The position numbers and the translations under genes are program-made. From NCBI GenBank assembly GCA_033439255.1, contig CM065879.1, positions 2,336,501 to 2,400,500 on the forward strand: a DNA stretch of 64,000 nucleotides, given 5' to 3'. Below, in pieces: positions 23,030 to 32,968 of this stretch. The notes below the pieces were generated by a model. The model was not told the origin of the DNA and did not search any database. It worked only from the letters and a program-made list of their open reading frames with translations. The DNA comes from Hericium rajendrae (Eukaryota; Basidiomycota; Agaricomycetes; Russulales; Hericiaceae). Within the stretch, counting starts at the first letter, position 1. Each line of letters opens with the position of its first letter.

Positions 23030-24478
23030 TAAAATCTAGACAAATTTGAGCAAGACGCGAGTAGTTGACGGTTCGTTGATAACACATACCGCGTTGACAG
23101 GAGAAATAGCTGGGCAAAGTCCCATGCCGCCCGGACTCCTTTATATATTCTGGCCGTAGATACTCCCATGGCAAAGCACATCCTTTCATAGTGGTGACAA
23201 AAGACACGAGGCATCAAGGGGGCGCATTGCTTATTGCACTTTTGTGGCTTCGTCTGTTGGTAGCCAGGAGGACGGAGTGGGCCATCGATGACCCAATAGT
23301 AAGTTTTTTTTTGGTGCACGGCGTCAGGTAGCAAGAGCAACACAATACGTAGACTCACAATACGTCGACCGACCGGCGTTGCAATATAGCCGTCGGATGC
23401 TTTACTCACCTGGCTGCAGAGGTGTGAAATGTGGCCTCATGTGGCCCTGCACCTCAATCGTAACTAGCCGTTGCTGCGAACCAAAAAAACTCGATGTTTC
23501 CAGCGCGGCGCTACGCCTGCGGATACGTATCCCATTCACATGGGGAAACCTAGACCAGGCCTAAAACGATGAACGCAGAGCCAAGATACTAGTTGATTAG
23601 CACCTCGCTACATTGAGGCTGCGTACCCAGAAGTCATCTCGGTGTGATAATCGCACCGTCGTGAAACGTTGCAGGCAAAGGCAAGTTGATTCTGAAGGAG
23701 CAGTGATGTGAAGCATAGGCTAGGCCGGCAAAAGCCGAACCGTTGATCGAGACGCGAAGTACGTTCCACAAAAAACTTGTCCTCGCGCCACGACTGTCGT
23801 AGCAACCCACAGACAATAAGCAGACCAAGTTCTCCCGTTCCTAGTTACAAAACAATCAGCAAGGCTGCAGGACACTTTCAGCTCATCCCTGGGCATGGAT
23901 CTTCTCAGGCTAGTAGATTGGAAAGGGATGCCCAAGGGATACGTATCTGAGTCTCGCGCCGACATTTGGTACGTAGCGCCGCATTGCAGAAATTGACTTC
24001 TCTTTGTTTGCTGCAGCGAACGACAACATCTGATGGCAGGGCCACACGCCGTACGTCTGCTTCCAGATGGAGCATTCGAGGGCCATATATTTGCAACGTC
24101 GGCCAGCCTACGTATTGTGTTGCTGTTGTCATTTGACGCCCCGCACCCAAAGGCATGCCCATAGCTGGCTTATCGATTGTGCCCATTTCATCTTCCTGGC
24201 TACTGACGGTGCACGGAGCCACAGTGGTGCAATGCGGTGGACACGTCAATGCGCTCCCTTGATGCCTCATGCTTTTTGTCCCCGCTATGCGCGCGTGAGC
24301 TTTGCTACGAGCCTACTGCGATTGCGGCCACAGTATAAAAAGGATCCCTTTGGGCATGGCACATTCTGGACTAGAGAACTTCACTGCGAAGAAGGTCCGT
24401 GTAGCTGCTCTACTGCTGTTGACTATGACTGACTCGCTTCCATTGAAGGTGTCTTATTTGATATTACGCCAGCAGAAC
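23030..24478. promoter_or_regulatory. Head-to-head spacer with inverted duplicated promoters
   Basis: The two ends of this 1.45-kb spacer are inverted copies of one promoter. Reading away from the centre, both have GCAATGCG/GCGC...CCCTTGATGCCTC, then TTTTGTC, CTATG, and a TATA-like box: TATATAAAGGA (about 23140-23150, minus) and TATAAAAAGGA (about 24334-24344, plus). The middle, 23300-24200, holds short unsupported frames and no recognised gene. Confidence 0.55.
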
Positions 24479-24978
24479 ATGTCATCTGCAAGTGACGCTT
24501 TCCCTGATGTGCCGGCCTCCACAAACTCACCCAGCTCGAAGGAGCCTCGACCGGAGGGACATAGTGCGCCGCTATATCTTCAGTTGGACTGATGTCTGAT
24601 TAATAAGTCTATAACCTTCTAGTGTCGTATGATGACCCTCCTTTCGTATCTCGTCGAGAATTTAGAACCCAAGCTCCCGATCTAGTGATTGCGGGCGAAC
24701 GATACGACCGTGGCGAGATTACTCACGAGGAAATGATGGTTACGATTCGGAGCCTGAGAGATCACCTTCAAGCTCTGAAGGAACGCAAGAGTGTGTTTTC
24801 AATAAGGGATCGGCGAGGTGAGATCACTCTAGCTGAGCGACAGAAGGAGCACGGTCTGACCGATGCAGAAATGGTGAAGATTAGCGATGATATTGACATG
24901 AGGACAAATATTATGTCCCATAATATTGCACGCTGCAGAGATCGCACTCTTCTGTACCGGAATCCAAGGGGCCATTGA
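24479..24978 (+). CDS. Unknown ~146-aa protein (DPPF-S-RREF family), right copy
   Basis: Exons 24479-24563 and 24623-24978 give 146 residues; the phase-1 intron (24564-24622) lies at the same place as in the paralogue at 22553-23029. The product reads YDDPPFVSRREFRTQAPDLV, then RGEITHEEM, a Lys/Arg/Glu-rich helical region (RRGEITLAERQKEHGLTDAE) and NIARCRDRTLLYRNPRGH at the end. The two proteins align end to end at modest identity, so the duplication is not recent. The gene converges on a minus-strand coiled-coil gene, with 91 bp between stops, mirroring the left-hand arrangement. The function is unknown. Confidence 0.65.
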
Positions 24979-25069
24979 CAGGCTCATTCAACGACGTGCA
25001 TTTCTGGTTCTGGTCCACACATGATTTGGTAGAAGACTACAGAGAGATGGTATGTAACTCTGCAATCCA

Positions 25070-25480
25070 TCAGCTACTTCTTAATTCATCAATTTGCCTC
25101 CGCGGTTCTGCCATTTTCCTCTCGAGTCTTTGTACCTGTGTTTCTAACTCATCGCGCTCGGTTTCCTTCGCCATTAGGCCTAGATGGCAATCCTTAACGG
25201 CGACACGAAGCTCCTTGTTCTCTTCCCGATAGGCAGCTTTCTCTTGCTCGAGTCGTTCCCTTTCTTGCGCGCATTCCGCCTTCTCTTGCTCGAGTTCCCT
25301 CCTCGCTGCCCCGCATTCTTCCTGCGCTTCATCGCGCTCTGTTCTCGCTCCGTCACGCTCTACCACGACGTCATTGCGCACCTTCTGCGCGTTTGTTACA
25401 TATTCAATCGCTAAAATGAAGTCGCAATTAAACATATGCTTGACAGGTTCATGCAGTGCCGAACACGTACCACTTTGTAA
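25070..25480 (-). CDS. Coiled-coil protein, right copy of the mirror-image pair (5' part unresolved)
   Basis: The last exon, 25410-25070, encodes an almost pure coiled coil (ERDGARTERDEAQEECGAAR, RERLEQEKAAYREENKELRV, VQRLERKMAEPRRQIDELRSS). The preceding intron (25411-25470: donor GTACGTG, acceptor TTTTAG before CGATTG, phase 1) has the same borders and phase as the last intron of the gene at 20973-22470. The upstream exon can be followed only to about 25490, where a CTGAC branch site and CAACAG acceptor suggest yet another intron. No counterpart of the disordered N-terminal region is evident between 25500 and 25980, so the gene may be 5'-truncated or strongly diverged. It has no assigned function. 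Confidence 0.5.
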   Translation of the reverse strand, partial: LQSGTCSALHEPVKHMFNCDFILAIEYVTNAQKVRNDVVVERDGARTERDEAQEECGAARRELEQEKAECAQERERLEQEKAAYREENKELRVAVKDCHLGLMAKETERDELETQVQRLERKMAEPRRQIDELRSS

Positions 25481-25499
25481 TGTCTGCTGTTGGATGAGA

Positions 25500-26624
25500 G
25501 ACGACCGACCTCGTCAGGTATAATTTATAACTTTGAACCTTAGGGCACCGTGCACCTAAACACCGCGGCTCAGCTTCTAGTAGTGAGTCATTATTATCGA
25601 GCATACCAAGTGCATACCTTCCGACCATTCGGTTGTTTCACGGCCAAAAGAAACTGTCAGGAAAAGATAACAACTGAGCTTTGAATCTCGATGGTTCATA
25701 TACCATACAAGTGGATGCGCTACGACGTGGTACAGACATAAAGGATTTTAAAACGAACAGCAAATTTGTCATTGAGCACATTAGAATGTTAGCTACAGCA
25801 ATGACTCTCGGTTCAGTACATTCAAGAGGATAGAATGGTCGTGAAGTTCGATAAAGAACCGGCACATATTATATTCCAACAGGGCACTGGAGAGCGCCGT
25901 GTACAGTGTATGGGTGTGCGAAGACAGTAGAACATTAACTCGAAGGCAACGGAGGTTCAGTCCTGTACTGGTGCTCATCCAAAGTAGAGGTCATGTAGGA
26001 AGTCACACAGCACGACATGTTATGTTAGAAGAGAGGAAAAGGAAAAAGAGAGGAATATTTGCGTTCGAAAACCGAGAGGCGCGAGACATGGATGGAAAGC
26101 GGATCCGGATCGAAGAAAAAATTCGAAAATCGCATGCGTGCGAGGTCGTGCAGCACGACGTGTTATGTTGGAAGAGGAGGGCAGAAGGAAAGGAATGTTT
26201 GCGTTCATGGATCGAGAGTGGATCTGGATCGAAAGCGGATCCGGATCGGAAATGGATCGAAAGTCGCACGGGAGAGCAGAATGTCCCACGATCGCATGCA
26301 TATAATTTTTAGAATAGAATAGAATATCATGCAGACCGATCAGTGTCGTAGCAGGACCATGTTTTATAAATCTTTTAGTTTTCTGAAGTAGAAAACGGAC
26401 AAGTTATCACCGTGGGATGAGTGAAATGGAAGACTTTGTGTTTAGACGTCAAATGAACCTTTGGACCCCGGGACGGAGGCTGTTACAACGCTTTCTAACA
26501 AGAAGCAAATTTCACAAAACACATGTCATGGCAAAACGATTTATCCATTGACTACATGAAGGACACCAGGCATTACAATACTATCCATATGCTGTCCAAA
26601 AAGCGAACATACTACCATCCCAAA
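25500..26624. other. Intergenic with a two-copy ~140-bp tandem repeat
   Basis: No gene is recognised. A tandem repeat with GGATCCGGATCGAA-rich units occupies 26010-26290. Position 26625 is the stop codon of the HAM1-like gene on the minus strand. Confidence 0.5.
26010..26290. repeat. Direct tandem repeat, two ~140-bp units, GGATC-rich
   Basis: Unit 1 begins GCACGACATGTTATGTTAGA at 26010 and unit 2 begins GCACGACGTGTTATGTTGGA at 26153. Both continue with a purine-rich run, TTTGCGTTC, and GGATCCGGATCGAA blocks, the latter locally multiplied in unit 2. Substitutions and small length differences separate them. Confidence 0.75.
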
Positions 26625-29183
26625 TCACTGCGACAGCTCGAAAGCGGCGCTCGACCACCCCGGGCGCGCCTCTTCCTGCCGCTTCTTCTCCTCGACTATA
26701 GCCTTGAAAGACTTCACCTTCCGGACCCCCTCCTTCGCACCCTCCTTCGCACCCTCCTTCGCCTGCTGCGCCAAACCGCCCGCCTGATCCCTCACCTCGC
26801 CCACATCCACACCAAAACGCTCCGCAAGTGGCTCCGCCAGACGTCCCTTCGGCCCGCGCTTCTCGCCGCTGATCACCTGCGGCTCCGCGCCCATCGCGAG
26901 CTGCGCGTTCTGCTCGCTAATATCCTTGACAACACCCGTCCCCGTCGCGCTCCACCCGCTCAGCAGCCCGCCAGGCATCTTGCGCATGTGCCCAAGCTCG
27001 CTCCAGAACGCAGCGCTAAGCGCCGCGCCCCTCCCAAGCCCCGCATCCTCGAACACCTCCGCGCGCTGCCCGACGTCCCACGCAACCGCGTCCGCCGTCT
27101 CGATGGCGCCGCGGATCTGCTCGGTCAGCACGCTCTCGAGCGCGTCGCGCAGACGCGCGTTGAAGAGCGGCTTGAAGACGGACGTGATGACGGGGTGGTT
27201 CGACTCCTTGATCGCGAACGACACGTCCTCGTTCACGCGCGCGCTGACGGCCTCGATGCGGTGGAAGCCGCGCTGCCGCTCGCGCTGCGCGCGGCCCTCG
27301 GGCGTGCTCGGGATCATGCGCACCTTCACCTCGACGTCGACGCCCTGCGGCGGGAGCGTCACCTCGACGAGCCCGGAGAACTCGGCGGGGCCGACGGTCG
27401 CGGTTTTGTCGTTGTAGTAGAACGAGACTTCTTTCAGCTGCATCTGCACTGCCTTTGCGTGGATGTGCGTGAGCGAGCCGACTGCGGTTTTTGTCTCGCT
27501 GTGCTCGGGGGCGGTGACGTCGACGTCGGTGATGTTGCGGATGAAGACGTGGCCGGGTAGCAGAGACAAGGACGAGATGTCCAGATCCTCGAGCACGAAC
27601 TCCGTCTCCGGATCTTTGAACTCAGTCCTGCAAAGCAGTCAGCGACTGTGGCGGAAAGAATTCCCACGAAACGTACCTTGGAATCGGAATATCTTTGATT
27701 GTACCAAGAATGCGAGGCAAGTAGACATTGAAGAAGTCCTGCCAGACCCATGACGCTTGATCGATAGCCAACTGCACACCAGTGGTGGCAGCATTGACCA
27801 GCGTCTTCTGCAGATCGTCAGCGAACTTGGCATGCGCCTTGCGGATCGCCTGCAGCTCCTGATCCTTCTCGATGCGCTGCTCGAAGTCGCGCAGCTCCTT
27901 GCGCAGCTGTGCGACATCCTCCTTCCACTTGCGCCCAGAATCGGAGTTCGCGTCCGTAAGCGATTCCCAGCGACGCTTCAGATCCTCGCGCTGCTTTTTG
28001 GCCTCCTCCGAGTCGACCTGGCCGACGTTCTCCAGATTCTTCTTCATGTACGCGAAGAAGTCGTTCATCCAGCTCTGCAGGGCCGAGTCGCGACGGATGT
28101 CAATCACGCATGTGCGCAGGGAATTGAAGATACCGTCAAGACTCTTGCCGCCCGACATCTTCTCCGCAAGTGTGCGGATGCAGTGCAGGGCCTTGTGGAG
28201 GTGCTTCTCCTCGGTCGGATCCTGGATAAAAGACTCGAGCGATGTGCTGTCGGCGTTGATCTCGACCGTGTCGCCCGTGACCTTGATCCACTTCTGGATA
28301 AGACTGAAGATCGTATCCAGCGACTGGCGATACTCCTCGTTCTCCTGCGCATGCTTCGCGATCTACACCTCGAATCAACAAACGCACACAACCCAAAAAA
28401 ATAAAACATACCTTCACAGCCGCCTGCTGCAAACTATTCCTCGACCGCTGCGCCATATCCTCAGCCTTCGCCTTCGCATCCTGCCCCGCCCCAATAACCT
28501 TCGCCCCCGCAACCTTCGCCCCCTCCATCCCCTCCTCCCACCTCATCTTCGCATCCGCCTCCCCCTCGCCCTCGCTCCTGCGCCGTCTCCCCAACGCATC
28601 GCGCTCCCCCTCCTGCACCTCGCCCTCCACGCCCCTCAGCGCCTCCGCCGCCGCGCCCGCGCGCGCCGCCGCCGCCTCCGCGACGTCCGCGAGCGACAGC
28701 CGCACGAACGACGCGAGGTCCGCGAAGACGCCGCCGCCCTCCGCCGCCGCGCCCGCCCAGAGCACCTCGAGCGACGCGCGCACCGAGCCCGCGAGCGCTT
28801 GTGCGTCGCGCCCTGCCTGCGCGCGGTCGACCGGCACGTCCATCTCCGCCGCGGGGAAGTCCGCCTGCGCGAGGTGCCACAGCGCCGTCTGCACCAGGTT
28901 CTCCTCTGCCATACCATAACACGACCGTGAGATGTGAGTGGGGAGGAAGGGGGAGGGGGAACGTACTGTTTTTGGAGGCGCCGTACGTCTTGTACGCCTC
29001 GAGGATGAGGCGCGCGTCGCGCGCGAGCTGCTGCCCGTGCGCGCTCAGCGCGCCACCGCGCGCCGTCTGCTCGGCCTGTAACACCTCCGACTGCAGCAGC
29101 GCGTCGATCCCCGCTTCAACTTGCGCCTGCGAGGGCATCTTGCCCGCGCTCGTCGCTGCCAACACTGACGTGAGTTTGTCCAT
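26625..29183 (-). CDS. HAM1-like (hyphal anastomosis-1 family) protein
   Basis: Four exons encode about 810 residues. The start is MDKLTSVLAATSAGKMPSQA; the stop is at 26625-26627. Introns have GTACGT or GTATGT donors near 28967, 28411 and 27676. The N-terminal half is helical, with an Ala/Glu-rich acidic-basic segment (about 130-230); the middle, KSLDGIFNSLRTCVIDIRRD to VNAATTGVQLAIDQASWVWQ, and the C-terminal part beginning FVLEDLDISSLSLLPGHVFI match what I know of the fungal HAM1 N- and C-terminal domains. The tubular lipid-binding-like core (beta-rich with amphipathic helices) has no catalytic motif. In other fungi HAM1 proteins affect cell fusion and membrane traffic. A TATA-like TATATAAC on the minus strand lies about 55 bp upstream (29234-29245). 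The family call is fairly sure, the role less so. Confidence 0.7.
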
Positions 29184-29693
29184 GGTACTGTAGTTGATAG
29201 AATGGATGTGTGGTGTGAAGCGAGGACGCACGGACGTTATATAGGCGGGCGGGGCGGCGGCGGGTGGAGTCTCAGGTGCATGATGACGCAGGCGGAGGCG
29301 GGTGCATCGTCGACGTACGTCGGCCCCATAGGGGCGTCGCGTCTCCATCGACGTCGCGCGGATCGAGTGGAATGATCGCGTCACAGCACGTGACCGCTCC
29401 CCGCGTCACCTGCGCAAGCAGCGGGAGCAACTCTTGCGAACATTCATGCCATGGACAGAGAGAGAAAATGACGAGCCAGTCGCAGGAGAAGGATCGGTCG
29501 CGTTGCATTCACATCACCAGCACGGCCCAGTAGCAGTAGCGTAAAGTAGAGTACATTACCGAGCTTTTGTCCCCCGGTGCGGGTCGTGCAGAAGCCCCGG
29601 GAGCCAGCCTCGCTTCTTTTTCCCCGCCCGTCGTCCACGTCCACGTCCCTTCGACCCAGGCATCGTATCCGGTATAAATTAACACTCGCTTGC
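29184..29693. other. Intergenic, promoter of HAM1-like gene and 3' region of SEC61
   Basis: This 510-bp stretch lies between two minus-strand genes. It contains GC-rich CGTCG repeats and CACGTG-type motifs (TCACAGCACGTGACCG at about 29382-29397), possible binding sites for bHLH factors. No gene is seen. Confidence 0.4.
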
Positions 29694-31457
29694 TCAGATG
29701 AAGTCGCCCATGGCAGCCATCTCCGGGCCACCCGATTCCCGCATGCCAATCTCCCAGTCTGCAGACGCGACGGCATGTCAGGGCGGAGTTCGCAACGGAT
29801 GGAACTCGATACGCACAGCTGTAGATGATGGTGACCGCCATGAGGATCCCAGTGCCGCTTCCAATCGCGCCCATGAGGTCAGCCGAGACGGACAGCAGAC
29901 CAAGGATGGCACCACCGAGCGCCGCAGCAGTCGGAATCACGCGCTTCAGCTCCTTGTACATGGAGCCCTCACGGTGGCCGGCCATGACCTACGACATCAG
30001 GTACGTCAGCGACATACGGGCAAGGAAGAGCGGAAGTGTACGCACGAGCTGCTGGTCCTTGAGTTGCTTCGCAATGTCGCGCGGGCCGCTGCCGGACACC
30101 TCAATCCAGGTCTTGGAGAAGGCGGCACAGGCGGAGATCATGAAGATCACGTAGATGGCGAAGTGGATCGGGTCGAGGAGGGCCTGGCGGAGCGTGTGCG
30201 GTGGCGACATGTAGTACGCGATTCCGGACACGGCGGACAGCTGGGGCGAGTCCTCCAGGGGCTGGTGCAACACAGTCAGTTGCGATCACGGAGACACAAT
30301 AGGACGCAACATACCTCCCAGATACCGAGAAGCTTGACGAAGAAATTGTTCGGGAAGCGCGAGGCGAGCATCTGCGAGACGATGAACACGTTCGACGTGA
30401 GCGCGGATTCCAACATGATGGGCATGTTCGACGTGTAGAACAGCTTGACGGGGTACGAGCCGCGCTGGCCGCGGAAGCGGTTGCTCTTGACCGGGATCTC
30501 GAGGCGGAAGCCCTGCAGGTAGATGACAATGGCAAAGACGACGATCGTCGCGATGAGGTTCATCACGTTCGGGAGGCGATCGCGCCAGAAGGCCTCGCGG
30601 AGCGCGCGGCCCTTGTCGTTCCACGTGAAGAGCAGGTGGAAGAGCGAGACGATCGCACCCTCGAACTCGGGCCCACGGCCGGTGTTGATTGTGGTCGGCG
30701 AAAATGCCTTCCAGACGATAGACTCGCAGATGTTCGTCGCGATGAAGAGGGAGATACCCGAGCCGAGACCGTAGCCCTTCTGCAAGAGTTCATCGAGCAA
30801 GATGACGATGAGTGCTGCGGCGACGAGCTGGATGATGAGCAGGAGGCAGACACCGGCACCGAGGTCGCGGGGTTGGCCATAGAGACCAGTGAGGACGTAG
30901 ACGGTGGCTTGGCCGAGGGAGATGATGAGCGCGAAGACTACATGCAGTGGATTAGCGTGTCATGACAGCATGAGAAAAGGCGTGACGCACGCTTCTGCGC
31001 GCCGCTGAACAGCGCACGATCATCCTTGAGCGAGAAATCGACTTCAATCAGATTGGCACCAGCCAGTAGTTGCATGATCATTCCGGACGTGACGATGGGA
31101 GAGATACCGAGCTCCATCAGGGTACCGCGGTTAGAGGCGAGGATGACACGCATCCAGTACAGCGGGTCTGACGAGTCGGAGGACATGATGCCGTAGAGCG
31201 GAACCTGGGAGCACACCAAGAAAATGAGGAGAGTGACGGCGGTCCATAGCACTTTCTGGTTGAAGGGTACCTGCAGGACATTGTCAGCGACTATCAAACA
31301 AAGTGTAAGACAGGTACACAGACTTTGCGGTCGGGTGAAGAAACCTCAGGAAGGATAGGAAGGAAAGGTCGGACGAGGTTCAAAAACCGGACTGCGAGCT
31401 CAGCGTCAGCAAGCTAAACCATACACACGAGATGGAGAAGGACTTACACCCGCTCAT
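29694..31457 (-). CDS. SEC61: Sec61 alpha, protein-conducting channel of the ER
   Basis: This is a multi-exon gene of about 475 codons. The first exon is only ten bases (ATG at 31455-31457, MSG), spliced by a GTAAGT donor to [20 protein letters not shown], the very conserved amino terminus of eukaryotic Sec61. Then come [20 protein letters not shown], the plug region [17 protein letters not shown], and [20 protein letters not shown]. Later segments (VETSEDV-type loop, [21 protein letters not shown] and [20 protein letters not shown]) are also diagnostic. The C-terminus is [20 protein letters not shown]. The protein spans the ER membrane ten times, forms the translocon with Sec61 beta and gamma, and moves or inserts nascent chains. 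It is divergent from the RNase H-like gene, with only 254 bp between start codons. Confidence 0.95.
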
Positions 31458-31711
31458 GACTGGAATGAAAACGCCAACGAGCGGAGGGGATACGATGGAG
31501 GAGAAGAAGCTAAGAGTGCGGTCGTTATATCGTCCACAACGACACGTACGAAATCCAGACGTGGCACTACAAACACAAGCACACACCACGTCACGACCAT
31601 AACGCGTCCAGTCACGCAATATAATTCGCGTACTACTACAGGCGCGTCTTTCTCAACTCAACGGCCTTCTTTCTCTATACCCCAACTATACCCACCAGCA
31701 GCACACTCTCA
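31458..31711. promoter_or_regulatory. Compact divergent promoter (SEC61 / RNase H-like gene)
   Basis: These 254 bp drive two divergent genes. There is a pyrimidine-rich tract (TTCTTTCTCTATACCCC) just upstream of the plus-strand ATG at 31712. No canonical TATA box is obvious. Confidence 0.45.
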
Positions 31712-32710
31712 ATGTCAGACGCATGGCGGCCGGACAGTCCTATCGAAATGCCTGACAGGACACTACGGTGCAAGCGGCACCAGTCCGAGATCTGCCCTAT
31801 TTGCGCCGTCGATTACACCTACATGCGGGACCTGATAGCAGACGAAGAAGATGAAGAGGATGACGAGGAATACGAGTCAGACCCTGAGAATCCCGAGGAA
31901 GAGGAAGGCTCACAACCAGGTGCGGTCGTATTCGGCGCGGACGGCGAGCGTACCGTCGGGCAGTACTACGGCATCGTCTCCGTGCCGCCCTCCTCCCACA
32001 CCCCACGCGAAGACATGCCCATCGAAAACTCCATCCGCCCCGCCGTCTCCACCATCGCCCCGCGCCCACCCATCGACACCCCCAACCGCCGCTTCACGCC
32101 CCCGAACCCCACCGACGCCCCCGCCGCGCTCTTCGTCCCGCAGTCCTCCTTCGCGCACGGCCCGCGCTTCGTCCGGCGCACGAACTACCAGGACGTGCTC
32201 CTCTACGCCGCCGGCGCGTGCCTCCAGAACGGCGCGGCCGGGTGCGGCGTCGTCTGGCATCCGGCGCGCCCGCGCGCGAACCTGCGCTTCCGCCTCGAGC
32301 TCGCGGGCCCGGACGGCGTCGCGCGCACGCAGACGGGCAGCAGGGCCGAGCTGCGCGCCGCGATCGCCGCGCTCGGGTTCCGCATGTGGAACGGCGAGGG
32401 CTTCGCGCGCGTCGTGCTCGCGACGGACTCGGAATACGTCGTGCGAGGCATCACGGAGCGCCTCGAGACCTGGGAGAGGAACAGCTGGCGCACGGCGGAG
32501 GGCGAGCTGGTGGAGAATCGGGATCTGTGGGAGGTCCTGCGCGATAGTATGAAGAGGTTCGAGGCGCAGGGCGCACAGCCGCAGTTTTGGCTCATCCCGA
32601 GGGAGCTGAACACGGCAGATGGTTTGGCAAGAGAGGCGGCAGCCATGACGGATGCGGCCCCAGAATATGCGCAGATCATGGGCGTCTTGGTGGATCATGG
32701 AGGGCTATAG
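31712..32710 (+). CDS. RNase H-like fold protein with an N-terminal Cys/His cluster, probable pseudoenzyme
   Basis: A single exon of 332 codons. The N-terminus has CKRHQSEICPICAVDYTYMR, a C-x2-H...C-x2-C arrangement that could bind one zinc ion, followed by an acidic low-complexity stretch (EEDEEDDEEYESDPENPEEE) and a proline-rich linker. Residues about 155-320 look like a type 1 RNase H domain: LLYAAGACLQNGAAGCGVVW (strand 1), SRAELRAAIAAL (Glu), VLATDSEYVVRGI (second Asp) and NTADGLAREAA (last Asp). The first catalytic aspartate, expected in a YxDGAC context, is alanine here, so nuclease activity is doubtful although RNA-DNA hybrid binding may persist. Similar Cys/His plus RNase H-like proteins are scattered in basidiomycetes. 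Confidence 0.75.
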   Translation: MSDAWRPDSPIEMPDRTLRCKRHQSEICPICAVDYTYMRDLIADEEDEEDDEEYESDPENPEEEEGSQPGAVVFGADGERTVGQYYGIVSVPPSSHTPREDMPIENSIRPAVSTIAPRPPIDTPNRRFTPPNPTDAPAALFVPQSSFAHGPRFVRRTNYQDVLLYAAGACLQNGAAGCGVVWHPARPRANLRFRLELAGPDGVARTQTGSRAELRAAIAALGFRMWNGEGFARVVLATDSEYVVRGITERLETWERNSWRTAEGELVENRDLWEVLRDSMKRFEAQGAQPQFWLIPRELNTADGLAREAAAMTDAAPEYAQIMGVLVDHGGL

Positions 32711-32968
32711 AAATGTATGTCTCATGTACGTTTATTTGTGGAATCATTTACTCCGACGTTTGGCTTTCCTCCACTATGTCTGCTTATACCACACTCTGCT
32801 ACTGTATCGTTACATGGATCTACCGTCGATTTGTTGTCGAGAAACCAATATGCCTTTTCATGGTTGGTAGAACCCGTCGCGTAAGACGCGACTCAATTGA
32901 ATCGAAGCGCGCATGCGAACTTTGTCGGCAACGCCGAGCTCCAGCACACACCTTTCTTCTGAACAACC
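32711..32968. other. Intergenic
   Basis: These 258 bp separate the RNase H-like gene from the DNA glycosylase gene on the same strand. I see no gene. Confidence 0.5.

Noticed and set aside
23029-23409. Minus-strand 126-codon frame upstream of the left ~141-aa gene
   Set aside because: It covers the promoter block shared with the paralogue, where the mirrored copy is not open; treated as non-coding.
26010-26330. CRISPR-like or regulatory array reading of the GGATC repeats
   Set aside because: Only two long units without regular spacers, in a eukaryotic genome; a minisatellite is the simpler reading.
26523-27560. Plus-strand 345-codon frame opposite the HAM1-like gene
   Set aside because: Leu/Arg/His-rich antisense shadow of a conserved coding exon.
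31910-32698. Minus-strand 262-codon frame opposite the RNase H-like gene
   Set aside because: Low-complexity Arg/Ala composition and full overlap with a better-supported gene.
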